This document shows positions 27,293-36,023 of a DNA stretch of 64,000 nt, piece after piece. The notes below the pieces were generated by a model. The model saw only the letters and a list, made by a program, of their open reading frames with translations. It was not told the origin of the DNA and did not search any database. The position numbers were made by a program, and so were the translations under genes. The stretch spans positions 1 to 64,000 of the forward strand of contig NZ_JAJALK010000004.1 of assembly GCF_020523825.1 (NCBI RefSeq), written 5' to 3'. This DNA is from Methylobacterium brachiatum. Lineage in GTDB: Bacteria; Pseudomonadota; Alphaproteobacteria; Rhizobiales; Beijerinckiaceae. Position 1 is the first letter of the stretch. Each line of letters opens with the position of its first letter.

Positions 27293-29962
27293 GTGCTCGT
27301 GATCGAAGGTCTCGTCGCGTTCTCGGTGCGGTATCGGTGGATCGTGATCGCCCTGATGGCGTTGATCACGGTCGCGAGCCTGGGAGTCGCGGCGCATCTG
27401 TTCCGCATCAACACCGATGTCGAGCGGCTGATCGACCCGAAGGAGCCCTGGCGCCAGGACGAGATCAATTTCGAGAAGGCGTTCCCGCAGCGCGGCAACA
27501 CCATCGTGGCGGTCATCAACGGCGAGACGCCCGAGGAGACCGAAGAGGCGGCCGCCAACCTGGCCAAGGCGCTGACCGCCCACAAAAACCTGATCGAGAC
27601 CGTGTACCGGCCCGATGGCGGCCCGTTCTTCGACAAGAACGGCCTGCTGCTGATGCCCCAGGCCCAGCTCGACAAGACGCTGGAGGAGCTGACCCAGCAG
27701 CAGGGGCTGCTCGGGCCGCTGGCTGCCGACCCGTCCCTACGCGGCGTCATGCGGGTGCTGTCGCTCGGCGCGCGCGGCGTGAAGTCCGGCGACGCCAAGC
27801 TCGAAGACCTCGACAAGCCCATGGGCCAGATCGACGCCACCCTGCAGAAGGTGCTGGCGGGCAAGCCCGCGCGGATGTCGTGGCAGGAGCTGCTGGCCAA
27901 CGGCCAGAGCAGCGTCACGGACAAGATGAAGTTCGTGATCATCCAGCCGGTGCTGGACTTCAACGCCCTGGAGCCCGGCTACCAGGCGACCAAGCTGATC
28001 CGCAACGTCGCGCAGGATCTCAAGATCGATTCCGAGCACGGCCTGCGCATGCGGCTGACCGGCACGGTCGCGGTGGCGGACGAGGAATTCGCCACGCTCT
28101 CGGAGGATGCGGCCCTCAACAACAGCATCATCGTCGGCGCGATCGTCCTGTTCCTGTGGCTCGCGCTGCGCTCCGGCAAGCTCGTCGGCGCGGTGCTGAT
28201 CACCACCTTCGCGGGCCTCATTGTCACCGCCGCCCTCGGCCTGATCATGGTCAAGGAGCTGAACCCGATCTCGGTGGCCTTCGCGGCCCTGTTCGTCGGT
28301 CTCGGCATCGATTTCGGCATCCAGTTCTCGGTGCGCTACCGGGCGGACCGCTACGAGCAGCCCACACTCCAGAGCGCGATCCGGGCCGCCGCCCGCGGGG
28401 TCGGCTGGTCGCTGACGCTGGCCGCCGTGTCGCTGGTCGCCGGCTTCTTCGCCTTCCTGCCCACCGCCTTCCGGGGCGTCTCGGAGCTGGGCCTGATCGC
28501 CGGCGTCGGCATGGTCGTGGCCTACCTGTTCTCCCTGACCTTGCTGCCGGCGCTGATCGCGGTGTTCGAGCCCAAGGGCGAGAAGGAAGCGGTGCAGACC
28601 GCGTGGCTGGTCGGCGTCGACCCGTGGATCATCCGCAAGCGCAAGCCGATCCTGATCGCGGTCGGCGTCGTGACCCTGGCCGGGGCGCCGCTGCTCTGGC
28701 ACCTGCCCTTCGATTCCAACCCGATGCACCTGCGCAGCGCGAAGACGGAATCGATCGCGACCTATCTCGACCTGATCAAGAACCCCGAGACCAGCCCGAA
28801 CCTGATCGACGTGCTGGCCCCGAACGTCGACGCGGTCCCGGCCCTGTCGAAGACGCTGGCGGCGCTGCCGGTGACCTCGTCGGTCAACAGCATCGACACC
28901 TTCGTGCCGCGGGACCAGGACAAGAAGCTCGCGGCGATCGCCGACACGGCGCAGCTCCTGGATCCGGTGCTCAATCCCGGCCGCAAGCCGCCGCCGCCGA
29001 CCGATGCCGAGAACGTCAAGGCGCTCAAGGACGCCGCCGCGGCGCTCAACGGCGTCGCAGGCGACGGCAAGGAGGCCGCGGGCGCCCAGAATGCCAAGCA
29101 GCTCGCCGGCACCCTCGACACGCTCGCCGGCAGCCCGGTGCAGATGCGGGAGGCGGCCTCGGTCGCCCTGACCAAGGATCTCGTGCCGCTGCTCCAGCGC
29201 CTGCGCGACCTGCTCCATCCGGAGAAGATCACGCTGGACAACCTGCCGCCGCAGCTGAAGGCCGATTGGGTCGCGGCGGACGGACGCGCGCGCATCGAGG
29301 TTCACCCCAAGGGTGATTCGAACGACGACGAGGTGCTGCGCACCTTCTCGGACGAGGTGCTGAAGGTCGCCCCCCACGCCACCGGCGCCCCGGTGGCCAC
29401 GACGCGGTCGACTTACACGATCCTGGGCGCCTTCGTGCAGGCCGCCATCACGGCGTTCGTGCTGATCTTCGTCATCCTGTCGGTGGCCCTGCGCAAGCCC
29501 TGGGACGTGGCGATGACCCTGGGCCCGCTGGTCATCGCGACCCTGTGGACCCTGATGGCCCTGCGCCTGATCGACATGCCGCTGAACTTCGCCAACATCA
29601 TCGCCCTGCCGCTGATGCTCGCGGTCGGCGTCGCGTTCCACATCTATTACGTGATCGCGTGGCGGGCGGGCGTGACCGACATGCTGGCTTCCAGCCTGAC
29701 CCGGGCGATCTTCTTCTCGGCGCTAACCACCGGCAGCGCCTTCGGCTCCCTGGTCCTGTCGAGCCATCCGGGCACGGCCAGCATGGGCAAGTTGCTGGCG
29801 CTGTCGCTGTTCTTCACCCTGATCGCGGCGTTCTTCGTGGTGCCGGCGACCCTGGGCGAGCCGCCCGCGCAGGGCGACGACGACCGCCCGGAGGGCGAGA
29901 AGGCCGCCGCAGCCGCGCTGCGCAAGAGCACCGCCCCGTCGGATCCGGTCCCGGCCAAGTAG
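27293..29962 (+). CDS. hpnN: hopanoid RND transporter HpnN
   Basis: An 889-aa MMPL/RND-family inner-membrane protein that moves hopanoids to the outer membrane in related bacteria. It has two repeats, each with one N-terminal membrane helix, a large periplasmic loop, and a bundle of five helices (about residues 270-440 and 715-860). The first bundle contains FVGLGIDFGIQFSVRYRADRYEQP. The listed start is GTG at 27293; a second in-frame GTG at 27299 fits the ribosome site GGCAGGG better and would shorten it by two residues. The C-terminal tail is charged. It is transcribed away from hpnH. Confidence 0.93.
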   Translation: MLVIEGLVAFSVRYRWIVIALMALITVASLGVAAHLFRINTDVERLIDPKEPWRQDEINFEKAFPQRGNTIVAVINGETPEETEEAAANLAKALTAHKNLIETVYRPDGGPFFDKNGLLLMPQAQLDKTLEELTQQQGLLGPLAADPSLRGVMRVLSLGARGVKSGDAKLEDLDKPMGQIDATLQKVLAGKPARMSWQELLANGQSSVTDKMKFVIIQPVLDFNALEPGYQATKLIRNVAQDLKIDSEHGLRMRLTGTVAVADEEFATLSEDAALNNSIIVGAIVLFLWLALRSGKLVGAVLITTFAGLIVTAALGLIMVKELNPISVAFAALFVGLGIDFGIQFSVRYRADRYEQPTLQSAIRAAARGVGWSLTLAAVSLVAGFFAFLPTAFRGVSELGLIAGVGMVVAYLFSLTLLPALIAVFEPKGEKEAVQTAWLVGVDPWIIRKRKPILIAVGVVTLAGAPLLWHLPFDSNPMHLRSAKTESIATYLDLIKNPETSPNLIDVLAPNVDAVPALSKTLAALPVTSSVNSIDTFVPRDQDKKLAAIADTAQLLDPVLNPGRKPPPPTDAENVKALKDAAAALNGVAGDGKEAAGAQNAKQLAGTLDTLAGSPVQMREAASVALTKDLVPLLQRLRDLLHPEKITLDNLPPQLKADWVAADGRARIEVHPKGDSNDDEVLRTFSDEVLKVAPHATGAPVATTRSTYTILGAFVQAAITAFVLIFVILSVALRKPWDVAMTLGPLVIATLWTLMALRLIDMPLNFANIIALPLMLAVGVAFHIYYVIAWRAGVTDMLASSLTRAIFFSALTTGSAFGSLVLSSHPGTASMGKLLALSLFFTLIAAFFVVPATLGEPPAQGDDDRPEGEKAAAAALRKSTAPSDPVPAK

Positions 29963-29978
29963 GCCGGCACCGGAGCGC

Positions 29979-30854
29979 TCAGAGCGTCTTCTCGAAGAAG
30001 TGGTCGGGGTAGGGGTCGTCGTTGAAGCGATCGATCGCGACCCAGCCGGTCTTGCGGTAGAGCGCCAGGGCTTCCGGCAGCGCGCTGTTGGTGTCGAGGC
30101 GCAGCACCGCGACCGAGAGCTCGCGGGCTGCCGTCTCGACGGCCTGCATCAGCCGGCGGGCGAGGCCGAAGCCCCGGGCTGCGGGGTCGATCCAGAGCCG
30201 CTTGACCTCGGCGACCGGGCCGCCGCTGCCCTTCAGCCCGACGCATCCGACCGGCAGGTCGTCCGCCATCGCGAGCAGGAATGCCCCGCGCGGCCGGACC
30301 ATCGCCTCGGCCTCGGGATCGCACGACAGCTTGACGTCGAACCCGGTCTCCAGCCGGCGCGCCAATTCGGCATAATACGCCTCCAGACAGGACCGGGCGG
30401 CCTCGCTGCGCGCGTCGGCTTCCGCGATGGTGATCCGGTCGCGGCCGAGCGTCAGGGCGACCAGATCCATCGCGCGCAGGAGCTCCTCGGCGCGCGGCGC
30501 GCGCTCCAGCAGGGCCGAGGCGCGCGCATCGGACAGGCCCTCGTAGGCCGAAAACTCGCGCCGCCCCGCCTCCGTCAGGCGCGCGACCCGGCGGCGGGCG
30601 TCGTCCGGATGCGGCTCGGTGGTGACCAGGCCCTCGTCCTCGAGGCTGCGCAGCAGGCGGCTCATCAGCCCGGAATCGAGATTCAGGTAGGCGCGGATCT
30701 CGGCCACGTCCATGCGCCCGGCGCCGATCGCGTTCACCACCCGGGCCGCCCCGAGGGGCCGGCCCCGGCCGAGGAACGAGCTGTCGAGGGCGCCGACCTC
30801 CGCGGTGACGGCACGGGCGAAGCGGCGAAAGCGGGCGATCGAATCGGACGTCAT
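29979..30854 (-). CDS. MarR-GNAT fusion: transcription regulator with acetyltransferase domain
   Basis: A 291-aa two-domain protein. Residues of about 1-140 form a MarR winged helix (AEIRAYLNLDSGLMSRLLRSLEDEGLV, then PDDARRRVARLTEAG as the wing). Residues of about 150-291 form a GNAT acetyltransferase with VKRLWIDPAARGFGLARRLM, the acetyl-CoA loop. Such fusions are common in alphaproteobacteria; the acetylated substrate is not known. The palindrome over its start codon suggests autoregulation. It ends 16 bp from the hpnN stop (convergent), and together with the antitoxin gene it interrupts the hopanoid genes. Confidence 0.9.
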   Translation of the reverse strand: MTSDSIARFRRFARAVTAEVGALDSSFLGRGRPLGAARVVNAIGAGRMDVAEIRAYLNLDSGLMSRLLRSLEDEGLVTTEPHPDDARRRVARLTEAGRREFSAYEGLSDARASALLERAPRAEELLRAMDLVALTLGRDRITIAEADARSEAARSCLEAYYAELARRLETGFDVKLSCDPEAEAMVRPRGAFLLAMADDLPVGCVGLKGSGGPVAEVKRLWIDPAARGFGLARRLMQAVETAARELSVAVLRLDTNSALPEALALYRKTGWVAIDRFNDDPYPDHFFEKTL

Positions 30855-30880
30855 AATAGCTGACCTTAGTCAGACATTAT
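30853..30880. promoter_or_regulatory. MarR-type operator palindrome over the start codon
   Basis: ATAATAGCTGAC at 30853-30864 and GTCAGACATTAT at 30869-30880 are inverted with 10 of 12 bases matching, around CTTA. The left arm reaches into the start codon of the MarR-GNAT gene (30852-30854). An inverted repeat of this size at the promoter/start is the usual autoregulatory site for MarR proteins. Confidence 0.65.
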
Positions 30881-30996
30881 AGTCCGTCAATCAGAGAGGG
30901 GCGAGCTGGCAGCACCGGAACGCGTCTGCGCGTCCGTTGAGGGCACGTTTAAACGAGCATCTTCCCAGCGAATGCGACGCGCTCTAACCTCGCTGC

Positions 30997-31263
30997 ATGA
31001 CGACGATCGCGTTGGAGAAAGCAGCAACGGCCCTGGTGGAGCTCGCCGCGCGCGTCGAAGGCGGCGAGACCATCGTCGTGACGCGGAACGGCAAGCCGGT
31101 GTTCGACCTGGTGCCCCATCGCCGGGGACGTGGGCTCGACATTGAGGCTGGCGAGGCGTTCTTGCGCGCCCACGGAATTGCACGCGGTCCAGGTTTCATC
31201 GCGGACGATTTCGACGATCCCTTGGCCGAGGATTTCCTCATCCAGCCCTCGTCCGGCTCGTGA
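30997..31263 (+). CDS. Phd/YefM-family antitoxin
   Basis: An 88-aa protein resembling prevent-host-death type antitoxins: N-terminal helix-rich DNA-binding part ending in GGETIVVTRNGKPVFDLVP, the signature of the family, and a C-terminal acidic, disordered-looking tail (FIADDFDDPLAEDFL) that would bind the toxin. It overlaps the GTG of the following PIN-domain gene by four bases (GTGA at 31260-31263), the standard antitoxin-toxin arrangement. The toxin gene is broken, so this antitoxin may now be an orphan. Confidence 0.85.
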   Translation: MTTIALEKAATALVELAARVEGGETIVVTRNGKPVFDLVPHRRGRGLDIEAGEAFLRAHGIARGPGFIADDFDDPLAEDFLIQPSSGS

Positions 31264-31692
31264 GGCTGCTGCTCGATAGCCACATCCTTCTTGCCATCGC
31301 GCTGAAGCGGCTCGATGCAGTGAGTCCGTCGATCGCGGGCGCTTGCTCGACCTAATATGGATCTTGCGGCCAGCGCCGCGAGCCTCTGAGAGATCGCAAT
31401 CAAGGCGCGTCTCGGTAAACTGGATCCCGGCATGCCGCTCGGGATGTTGGCAGAGTTCTTCGAGGCGGTCGGCATCGGTATGCTGCCAATCACGGCTTCG
31501 CACGCCGTCGCGGCCATCGAACCGATGCCGCCGACGCGTGACCCGTTCGACAGGATGTTGCTGGCGCAGTGCCTCATAGAAGGCCGACGCCTCGTTACGG
31601 TTGACCACGCCTTGCGCGACCACCCTCTAGCGGCTCGCTTCGCAGCAACTTCGGACGCCCCTAACCCGAAAAGTCCGAAAACCCGCCCCTGA
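31260..31692 (+). pseudogene. VapC-type PIN-domain toxin, inactivated
   Basis: The first frame from GTG 31260 reads VRLLLDSHILLAIALKRLDA, a PIN start with the first acidic residue, then ends at a TAA near 31353. Homology continues one frame over (ALARPNMDLAASAASL), so about one base is lost around 31335-31345. In that second frame a TGA at 31387-31389 takes the place of the tryptophan expected in the ASLWEIAIK motif. After it the PIN domain continues to the end (RDPFDRMLLAQ, then VTVDHALRDHPLA). Two independent lesions make a working toxin unlikely. The tail runs into the end of hpnK on the other strand. Confidence 0.88.
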
Positions 31693-32503
31693 CCGCACCC
31701 GACGCATCCGCCGCCGCCCGGGAGGCGGGGGCGATCAGCGCGTCGCGCTCGGCGGCGTAGAGGTAGCCCGGCGCCTCGCCGGGGAAGCCGCCGGCCGTGG
31801 CCGGGTGCGTGTAGAGCTCGGTGAGGCCGTCCGGAAGCTGCGCCAGGAGCGCCGCCACGCGCAGCGGGGTCATGGCGCCGGACCAGGCGAGCCCGAGGGT
31901 CCGGTCGGGAATCAGCAGGCCGGCCTGACGGGCGCGCACGGCGAGCAGGGCCGACCAGGGGGCGATGTCGAGGGCCGGCCGGGGCCGGGCGCTGGCCTCG
32001 GCCCGACGGAGCAGCTGGCGCGGCTCCCGGGGGACGCGGATCGCCCGCATGTTGTAGTCGCGGCCGATGCGCAGCACCGCGCCGGCGATCAGCGGGTGGA
32101 CGTGGAAGTGCTTGTGGGCGTTGACGTGGTCGAGGGGCAGGCCGGTCGCCCGGTAGGCCTCGAACTGCGCCGTGATCTCGGCGGCGAGCTGGCGCCGGGC
32201 GGCGGGCTTGCGGGCGAGGTCGAGGCCGACCCGGGCCATATCGGCGCGCATCAGGCCGTCGGCATCGGTCAGGTCGGGCAGCTGCGCCGCCGGCAGGGTC
32301 GGCCAAGCTTCGACGAGCACGAGGTGGAGGCCGACCCGCAGGGACGGCATCCGCTTCGCCCGGGCCACGGCATCGGCGGCGGCAGGCGCCGAGACCATCA
32401 GGCTCGCCGCGGTGAGGATCCCCTCCCGGTGAGCCTGCTCGACGGCCTCGTTGACCTCGAGACTCAGCCCGAAATCATCGGCCGTAACGACAAGACGCTT
32501 CAC
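31661..32503 (-). CDS. hpnK: hopanoid biosynthesis deacetylase HpnK
   Basis: A 280-aa ChbG/YdjC-family polysaccharide-deacetylase-like enzyme. The N-terminal TADDFGLS carries the metal-binding aspartates, and VNAHKHFHVHP supplies histidines. In C35 hopanoid synthesis HpnK deacetylates the N-acetylglucosaminyl bacteriohopanetetrol made by HpnI. The GTG at 32503 follows ACGAGG; the frame is open into hpnJ upstream but that part is a shadow. It is the last gene of hpnL-M-I-J-K, separated from hpnJ by a four-hairpin element. Confidence 0.92.
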   Translation of the reverse strand: MKRLVVTADDFGLSLEVNEAVEQAHREGILTAASLMVSAPAAADAVARAKRMPSLRVGLHLVLVEAWPTLPAAQLPDLTDADGLMRADMARVGLDLARKPAARRQLAAEITAQFEAYRATGLPLDHVNAHKHFHVHPLIAGAVLRIGRDYNMRAIRVPREPRQLLRRAEASARPRPALDIAPWSALLAVRARQAGLLIPDRTLGLAWSGAMTPLRVAALLAQLPDGLTELYTHPATAGGFPGEAPGYLYAAERDALIAPASRAAADASGAVRGGFSDFSG

Positions 32504-32523
32504 AACGACCTCGTAAGGGGTGT

Positions 32524-32613
32524 CGAGAGGGCGAGCCCTCTCGCGGGTCCAGGGCGGAGCCCTGGGTAGGGGCGGGGCTCCGCCCCGCTCCCCGCCGGGG
32601 CCGCAGGCCCCGG
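32524..32613. repeat. array of four GC-rich hairpins between hpnJ and hpnK
   Basis: Four perfect inverted repeats follow one another: 32524-32543 (9-bp arms), 32549-32565 (7 bp), 32569-32586 (7 bp) and 32595-32613 (8 bp), with loops of 2-4 bases. They fill nearly the whole 119-bp gap between hpnJ and hpnK. No T-tracts occur. It could be a dispersed palindromic repeat of the genome, an mRNA stabiliser, or a partial terminator lowering hpnK expression. Confidence 0.8.
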
Positions 32614-32622
32614 ATCCCTGAC

Positions 32623-34056
32623 TTACGCCGCCTTGGCGGTGCCCTGACGCTCCTTGAGGAAGCGGTAGAACTCCACGCCCTCGCGCAGGCGACGCTTCAT
32701 CATGTCGGGGGAGCGCACCATCTCGCCGACGATCGAGGCGATCTTCGGGGCCCGGAAGTAGAACTTCTTGTAGAACTCCTCCACCGAGGTGAAGATCTCG
32801 GTGTGCGACAGGTGCGGGTAGTGCAGCGGCGCGACCTGCACGCCGTTCTCGTCGACGAGCTCGGCGTTCTCGATGTCGAGCCAGCCGTTCTCCACCGCCT
32901 GCTTGTACAGGAAGGTGCCCGGATAGGGCGCCGCCAGCGAGACCTGGATCGTGTGCGGGTTGATCCGCTTGGCGAAGGCGATCGTCTCCTGGATCGTCTC
33001 CTTGGTCTCGCCCGGCAGGCCGAGGATGAAGGTGCCGTGGATGGCGATGCCCAGCTCGTGGCAATCCTTGGTGAACTTCTCGGCGACCTCGACCCGCATG
33101 CCCTTCTTGATGTTGTGCAGGATGGTCTGGTTGCCGGACTCGTAACCGACCAGCAGCAGGCGCAGGCCGTTCTCCTTGAGCACCTTCAGGGTCTCACGCG
33201 GCACGTTCGCCTTGGCGTTGCACGACCAGGTGACGCCGAGCTTGCCGAGCTCGCGGGCGATCTCCTCCGCGCGCGGCAGGTTGTCGGTGAAGGTGTCGTC
33301 GTCGAAGAAGAACTCCTTGGTCTGGGGGAACTCCTTCAGGCAGTACTTGATCTCCTCGATCACGTGGGCGACCGAGCGGGTGCGGTAGGTGTGCCCGCCG
33401 ACCGTCTGGGGCCACAGGCAGAAGGTGCAGCGGCTCTTGCAGCCGCGGCCCGAGTAGAACGAGATGTAGGGGTGCTTCAGGTAGCCGATGAAGTACTTCT
33501 CCATCTCCAGGTCGCGCTTGTAGACGCTGGTGACGAAGGGCAGCTGGTCCATGTCGGTCATGATCTCGCGGTCCTCGTTATGGACCACGACGCCGTTCGC
33601 ATCGCGATAGGACAGACCCTTGATCTGAGCCATCGGGACGCCGTCGGCGACTTCCTTGACGGTGAAGTCGAACTCGTTGCGGGCGCAGAAATCGACCACC
33701 GGGGCCTGAGCCATCGCGCCGGCGGCGTCGACCGCGACCTTGGCGCCGATCAGGCCGGCGATCAGCTTCGGGTTCGCGGCCTTGAGCGCCTCGATCGTCT
33801 TCACGTCGGACTTGAACGACGGCACCGAGGTGTGGAGCACCACGAGGTCGAAATCCTTGGCCTGGGCCACGATCTCGGGAAGCTTGATGTTGTGCGGGGG
33901 GGCGTCGATCAGCTTCGAGTTCGGCACCAGGGCGGCCGGCTGGGCCAGCCAGGTCGGGTACCAGAACGACTTGATCTCGCGCTTGGCCTGGTAACGGGAG
34001 CCGGCACCGCCGTCGAAACCGTCGAAGGTGGGGGCCTGGAGGAAGAGCGTGCGCAT
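32623..34056 (-). CDS. hpnJ: B12-binding radical SAM protein HpnJ, hopanoid cyclitol ether synthase
   Basis: A 477-aa radical SAM protein with an N-terminal cobalamin-binding-like Rossmann domain (about 1-150), then the cluster cysteines C206, C210 and C213 in CKSRCTFC, and an HGTFILGLPGET segment. HpnJ is needed to convert the glucosaminyl head group of bacteriohopanetetrol to the five-membered cyclitol ether. The ATG at 34056 is preferred; an in-frame TTG three codons upstream (34065) is possible. It lies 56 bp after hpnI and before hpnK in the same operon. Confidence 0.94.
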   Translation of the reverse strand: MRTLFLQAPTFDGFDGGAGSRYQAKREIKSFWYPTWLAQPAALVPNSKLIDAPPHNIKLPEIVAQAKDFDLVVLHTSVPSFKSDVKTIEALKAANPKLIAGLIGAKVAVDAAGAMAQAPVVDFCARNEFDFTVKEVADGVPMAQIKGLSYRDANGVVVHNEDREIMTDMDQLPFVTSVYKRDLEMEKYFIGYLKHPYISFYSGRGCKSRCTFCLWPQTVGGHTYRTRSVAHVIEEIKYCLKEFPQTKEFFFDDDTFTDNLPRAEEIARELGKLGVTWSCNAKANVPRETLKVLKENGLRLLLVGYESGNQTILHNIKKGMRVEVAEKFTKDCHELGIAIHGTFILGLPGETKETIQETIAFAKRINPHTIQVSLAAPYPGTFLYKQAVENGWLDIENAELVDENGVQVAPLHYPHLSHTEIFTSVEEFYKKFYFRAPKIASIVGEMVRSPDMMKRRLREGVEFYRFLKERQGTAKAA

Positions 34057-34112
34057 GGGGTTCAAGGCCTCAGGGCGTTGCCGGGGGAGGGGTGAGGAAG
34101 CGAAAGCCGGGA

Positions 34113-35321
34113 TCAGCGGGTGGGCGCGCCGGCGTCGTGACCGAGTTCGGCGTCCGGGATCAGAGTACCGTCCGCAACCACGTGATAATCATGACCTTTC
34201 CATGTCACCGCCCCCGACACGAAGGCCCAGGAGAAGTTCAGGAACGAGAGGATGTCGCGGATCGGCAACAGTCCGTAGGGGTGCGGGGCGAGGCCGAAGG
34301 CCCGCTCGAGTTGCCGGCATAGGACGATCCGGCCGGCGAGCGCCAAGCCCGCCACCACCAGCGCGCCGGTGCCGGCGCCGGGCAGCAGCGCGCCCACCAG
34401 GGCCAGCGGGAAGGCGTGGGTGACGATCGAGCCGGCATAGCCTGCCGGGTCGACGTTGCGGATCGTGCGGTTCCAGCGCAGCTCGTGCCGCCACAGGCCG
34501 GAGAGGTCGGTGTCGACGCTGGTATGGCCGATGGTGAAGCTCGGGATCACCACCCGGCCGCCGAGGCCGCGCAGGGCGGCGCCGATCGCGTAATCGTCGG
34601 CGAGGTCGTTGCGGAAGCGGCGGAAGCCGCCCACCGCTTCAAGGTTCTCCCGGGTGAACGCGATGGTCGAGCCGAAGCACGGCTTGGCGAGCCCGAGGCT
34701 CAGGCCCATCACCACGTTGGGCAGGAACTGGACGTCGATCGCCAGCGCCGAGAGCTGGTCGTAGAGGCCCCGGAAGGCCGGGACGCCGTGATACAGGCAG
34801 GTGACGCCGGAGACGCCGTCCTGCGACAGCTCGGCGACCAGCCGCTCGAGGTAGTCCGGCCGGACCACCATGTCGCTGTCGGCCAGAACGATCACGTCGT
34901 GGGCGATCCGCTCGGCCATGTTGATCAAGTTCGAGACCTTGCGGTTCGAGCCGTGCTGCCGGCCGTCGATCACCAGGTCGATGCGGGCGGCCGGATAGGC
35001 CTGCTTGAGCCGCTCGACCACGCCGATGGCCGGGTCCGCAGCCTTCTGCACACCGAACACCACCTGGACCGGGCCGGCATAATCCTGGCGCAGCACGGTC
35101 TCGAGATTCTCGTACAGGTTGGGCTCCAGGCCACAGAGCGGCTTGAGCACCGTCACGGACGGGCGGGGCGCGTCCGCCGCCAGCGCCGGCACGGGCCGGG
35201 CGGCGAAGCGGCCGGCCAGGTAGGCGGCCGCCAGAGCATAGAGGCAGCCCGCGATCGCCAACAGGAGGCAGAGCAGCGAGAGCCACGACAATGCGGTGAG
35301 CGCCAGGGCGGTGAAATCCAT
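34113..35321 (-). CDS. hpnI: hopanoid biosynthesis glycosyltransferase HpnI
   Basis: A 402-aa membrane-bound GT2-family glycosyltransferase that adds N-acetylglucosamine to bacteriohopanetetrol. A membrane helix at about 8-35 precedes the catalytic domain: VTVLKPLCGLEPNL, the metal/nucleotide site VLADSDMVVRPDYL, and the acceptor-site region with HELRWNRTIR (a QxxRW-like motif). Two or three more helices lie at about 300-345. It follows hpnM by 87 bp in the operon. Confidence 0.94.
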   Translation of the reverse strand: MDFTALALTALSWLSLLCLLLAIAGCLYALAAAYLAGRFAARPVPALAADAPRPSVTVLKPLCGLEPNLYENLETVLRQDYAGPVQVVFGVQKAADPAIGVVERLKQAYPAARIDLVIDGRQHGSNRKVSNLINMAERIAHDVIVLADSDMVVRPDYLERLVAELSQDGVSGVTCLYHGVPAFRGLYDQLSALAIDVQFLPNVVMGLSLGLAKPCFGSTIAFTRENLEAVGGFRRFRNDLADDYAIGAALRGLGGRVVIPSFTIGHTSVDTDLSGLWRHELRWNRTIRNVDPAGYAGSIVTHAFPLALVGALLPGAGTGALVVAGLALAGRIVLCRQLERAFGLAPHPYGLLPIRDILSFLNFSWAFVSGAVTWKGHDYHVVADGTLIPDAELGHDAGAPTR

Positions 35322-35408
35322 CCGGTCGGGTCCGTGCGGTCGTCCGGCCGCCTCAGGCGGCGATGGCCGCGTGCGGCCCGATCAGGGCGGCACGCACGGC
35401 GTCGGTAG

Positions 35409-36023
35409 TCACGGTGTCGGTTTTGCGGCGAGCATGCCGTCGGCGCGCTGACGGAGGAACTTCACCACCGCGTCGGCGCCGCCCGATTTCAACGGGGCGG
35501 ACAGCGCGTTGCGCTGCGCGGCGATCTCGCTGACATCGCCGTTGAGCAGCACGTCCTGGATGCGGTTCTCGGCATTCACCACGAAATCGACCGCGGAATC
35601 GTCGCCGTCGGCCGCGGTGACCCGGGTCGGCACGACGCGCTGGCTGCCGCGTTCCTCGACCTTCGGGGTCACCTCGAACTTGCCACCGGCGGCCCGGGCG
35701 AGGCGATTGGCATAGGTGACGGTCAGGCTGCGCTTGAATGCGTCGGTGACCGCCGCCTGCTGTTCCGGGGTGAAGCCCGACCATTTCGAGCCGACCGCGA
35801 CGCGGGTCATGGCCGGGAAGTCGAACGCCTTCTCGAGCGCCGGCCCCACGGCCGCGACCCGGGCGGGCAGGGGGCTCGGGCCGTCCTTCAAGGCGTCGGT
35901 GAAGGCGGCGTAGAGATCGCGCACGGTCTGCACCGCGGGATCGTCCGCGGCCCAGGCGCAGACGGGAGCGAGGAGGGGGGCGGCCAGCAAGGCAGCGGCC
36001 GCGAGCCGACGGGTCAGGCGCAC
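35409..36023 (-). CDS. hpnM: periplasmic hopanoid-associated protein HpnM (MlaC/Ttg2 family)
   Basis: A 204-aa exported protein of the MlaC/toluene-tolerance family, a family of periplasmic lipid carriers. A signal peptide of about 25 residues (ending AWA-A) precedes the domain with FDFPAMTRVAVGSKW and PTRVTAADGDDSAVDFVV. It would help move hopanoids between membranes, with HpnN and HpnL. The start is GTG at 36021-36023, and the gene overlaps the end of hpnL by ten bases, which suggests coupled translation. Confidence 0.9.
   Translation of the reverse strand: MRLTRRLAAAALLAAPLLAPVCAWAADDPAVQTVRDLYAAFTDALKDGPSPLPARVAAVGPALEKAFDFPAMTRVAVGSKWSGFTPEQQAAVTDAFKRSLTVTYANRLARAAGGKFEVTPKVEERGSQRVVPTRVTAADGDDSAVDFVVNAENRIQDVLLNGDVSEIAAQRNALSAPLKSGGADAVVKFLRQRADGMLAAKPTP

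Noticed and set aside
26892..27302. 136-codon plus-strand frame upstream of hpnN
   Set aside because: Arg/Ala/Pro-rich, no ribosome site, and it fills an expected promoter region.
30914..30938. GGAAC followed by CGTT upstream of the antitoxin gene
   Set aside because: The spacer is 13 bases, outside the 16-17 required for EcfG.
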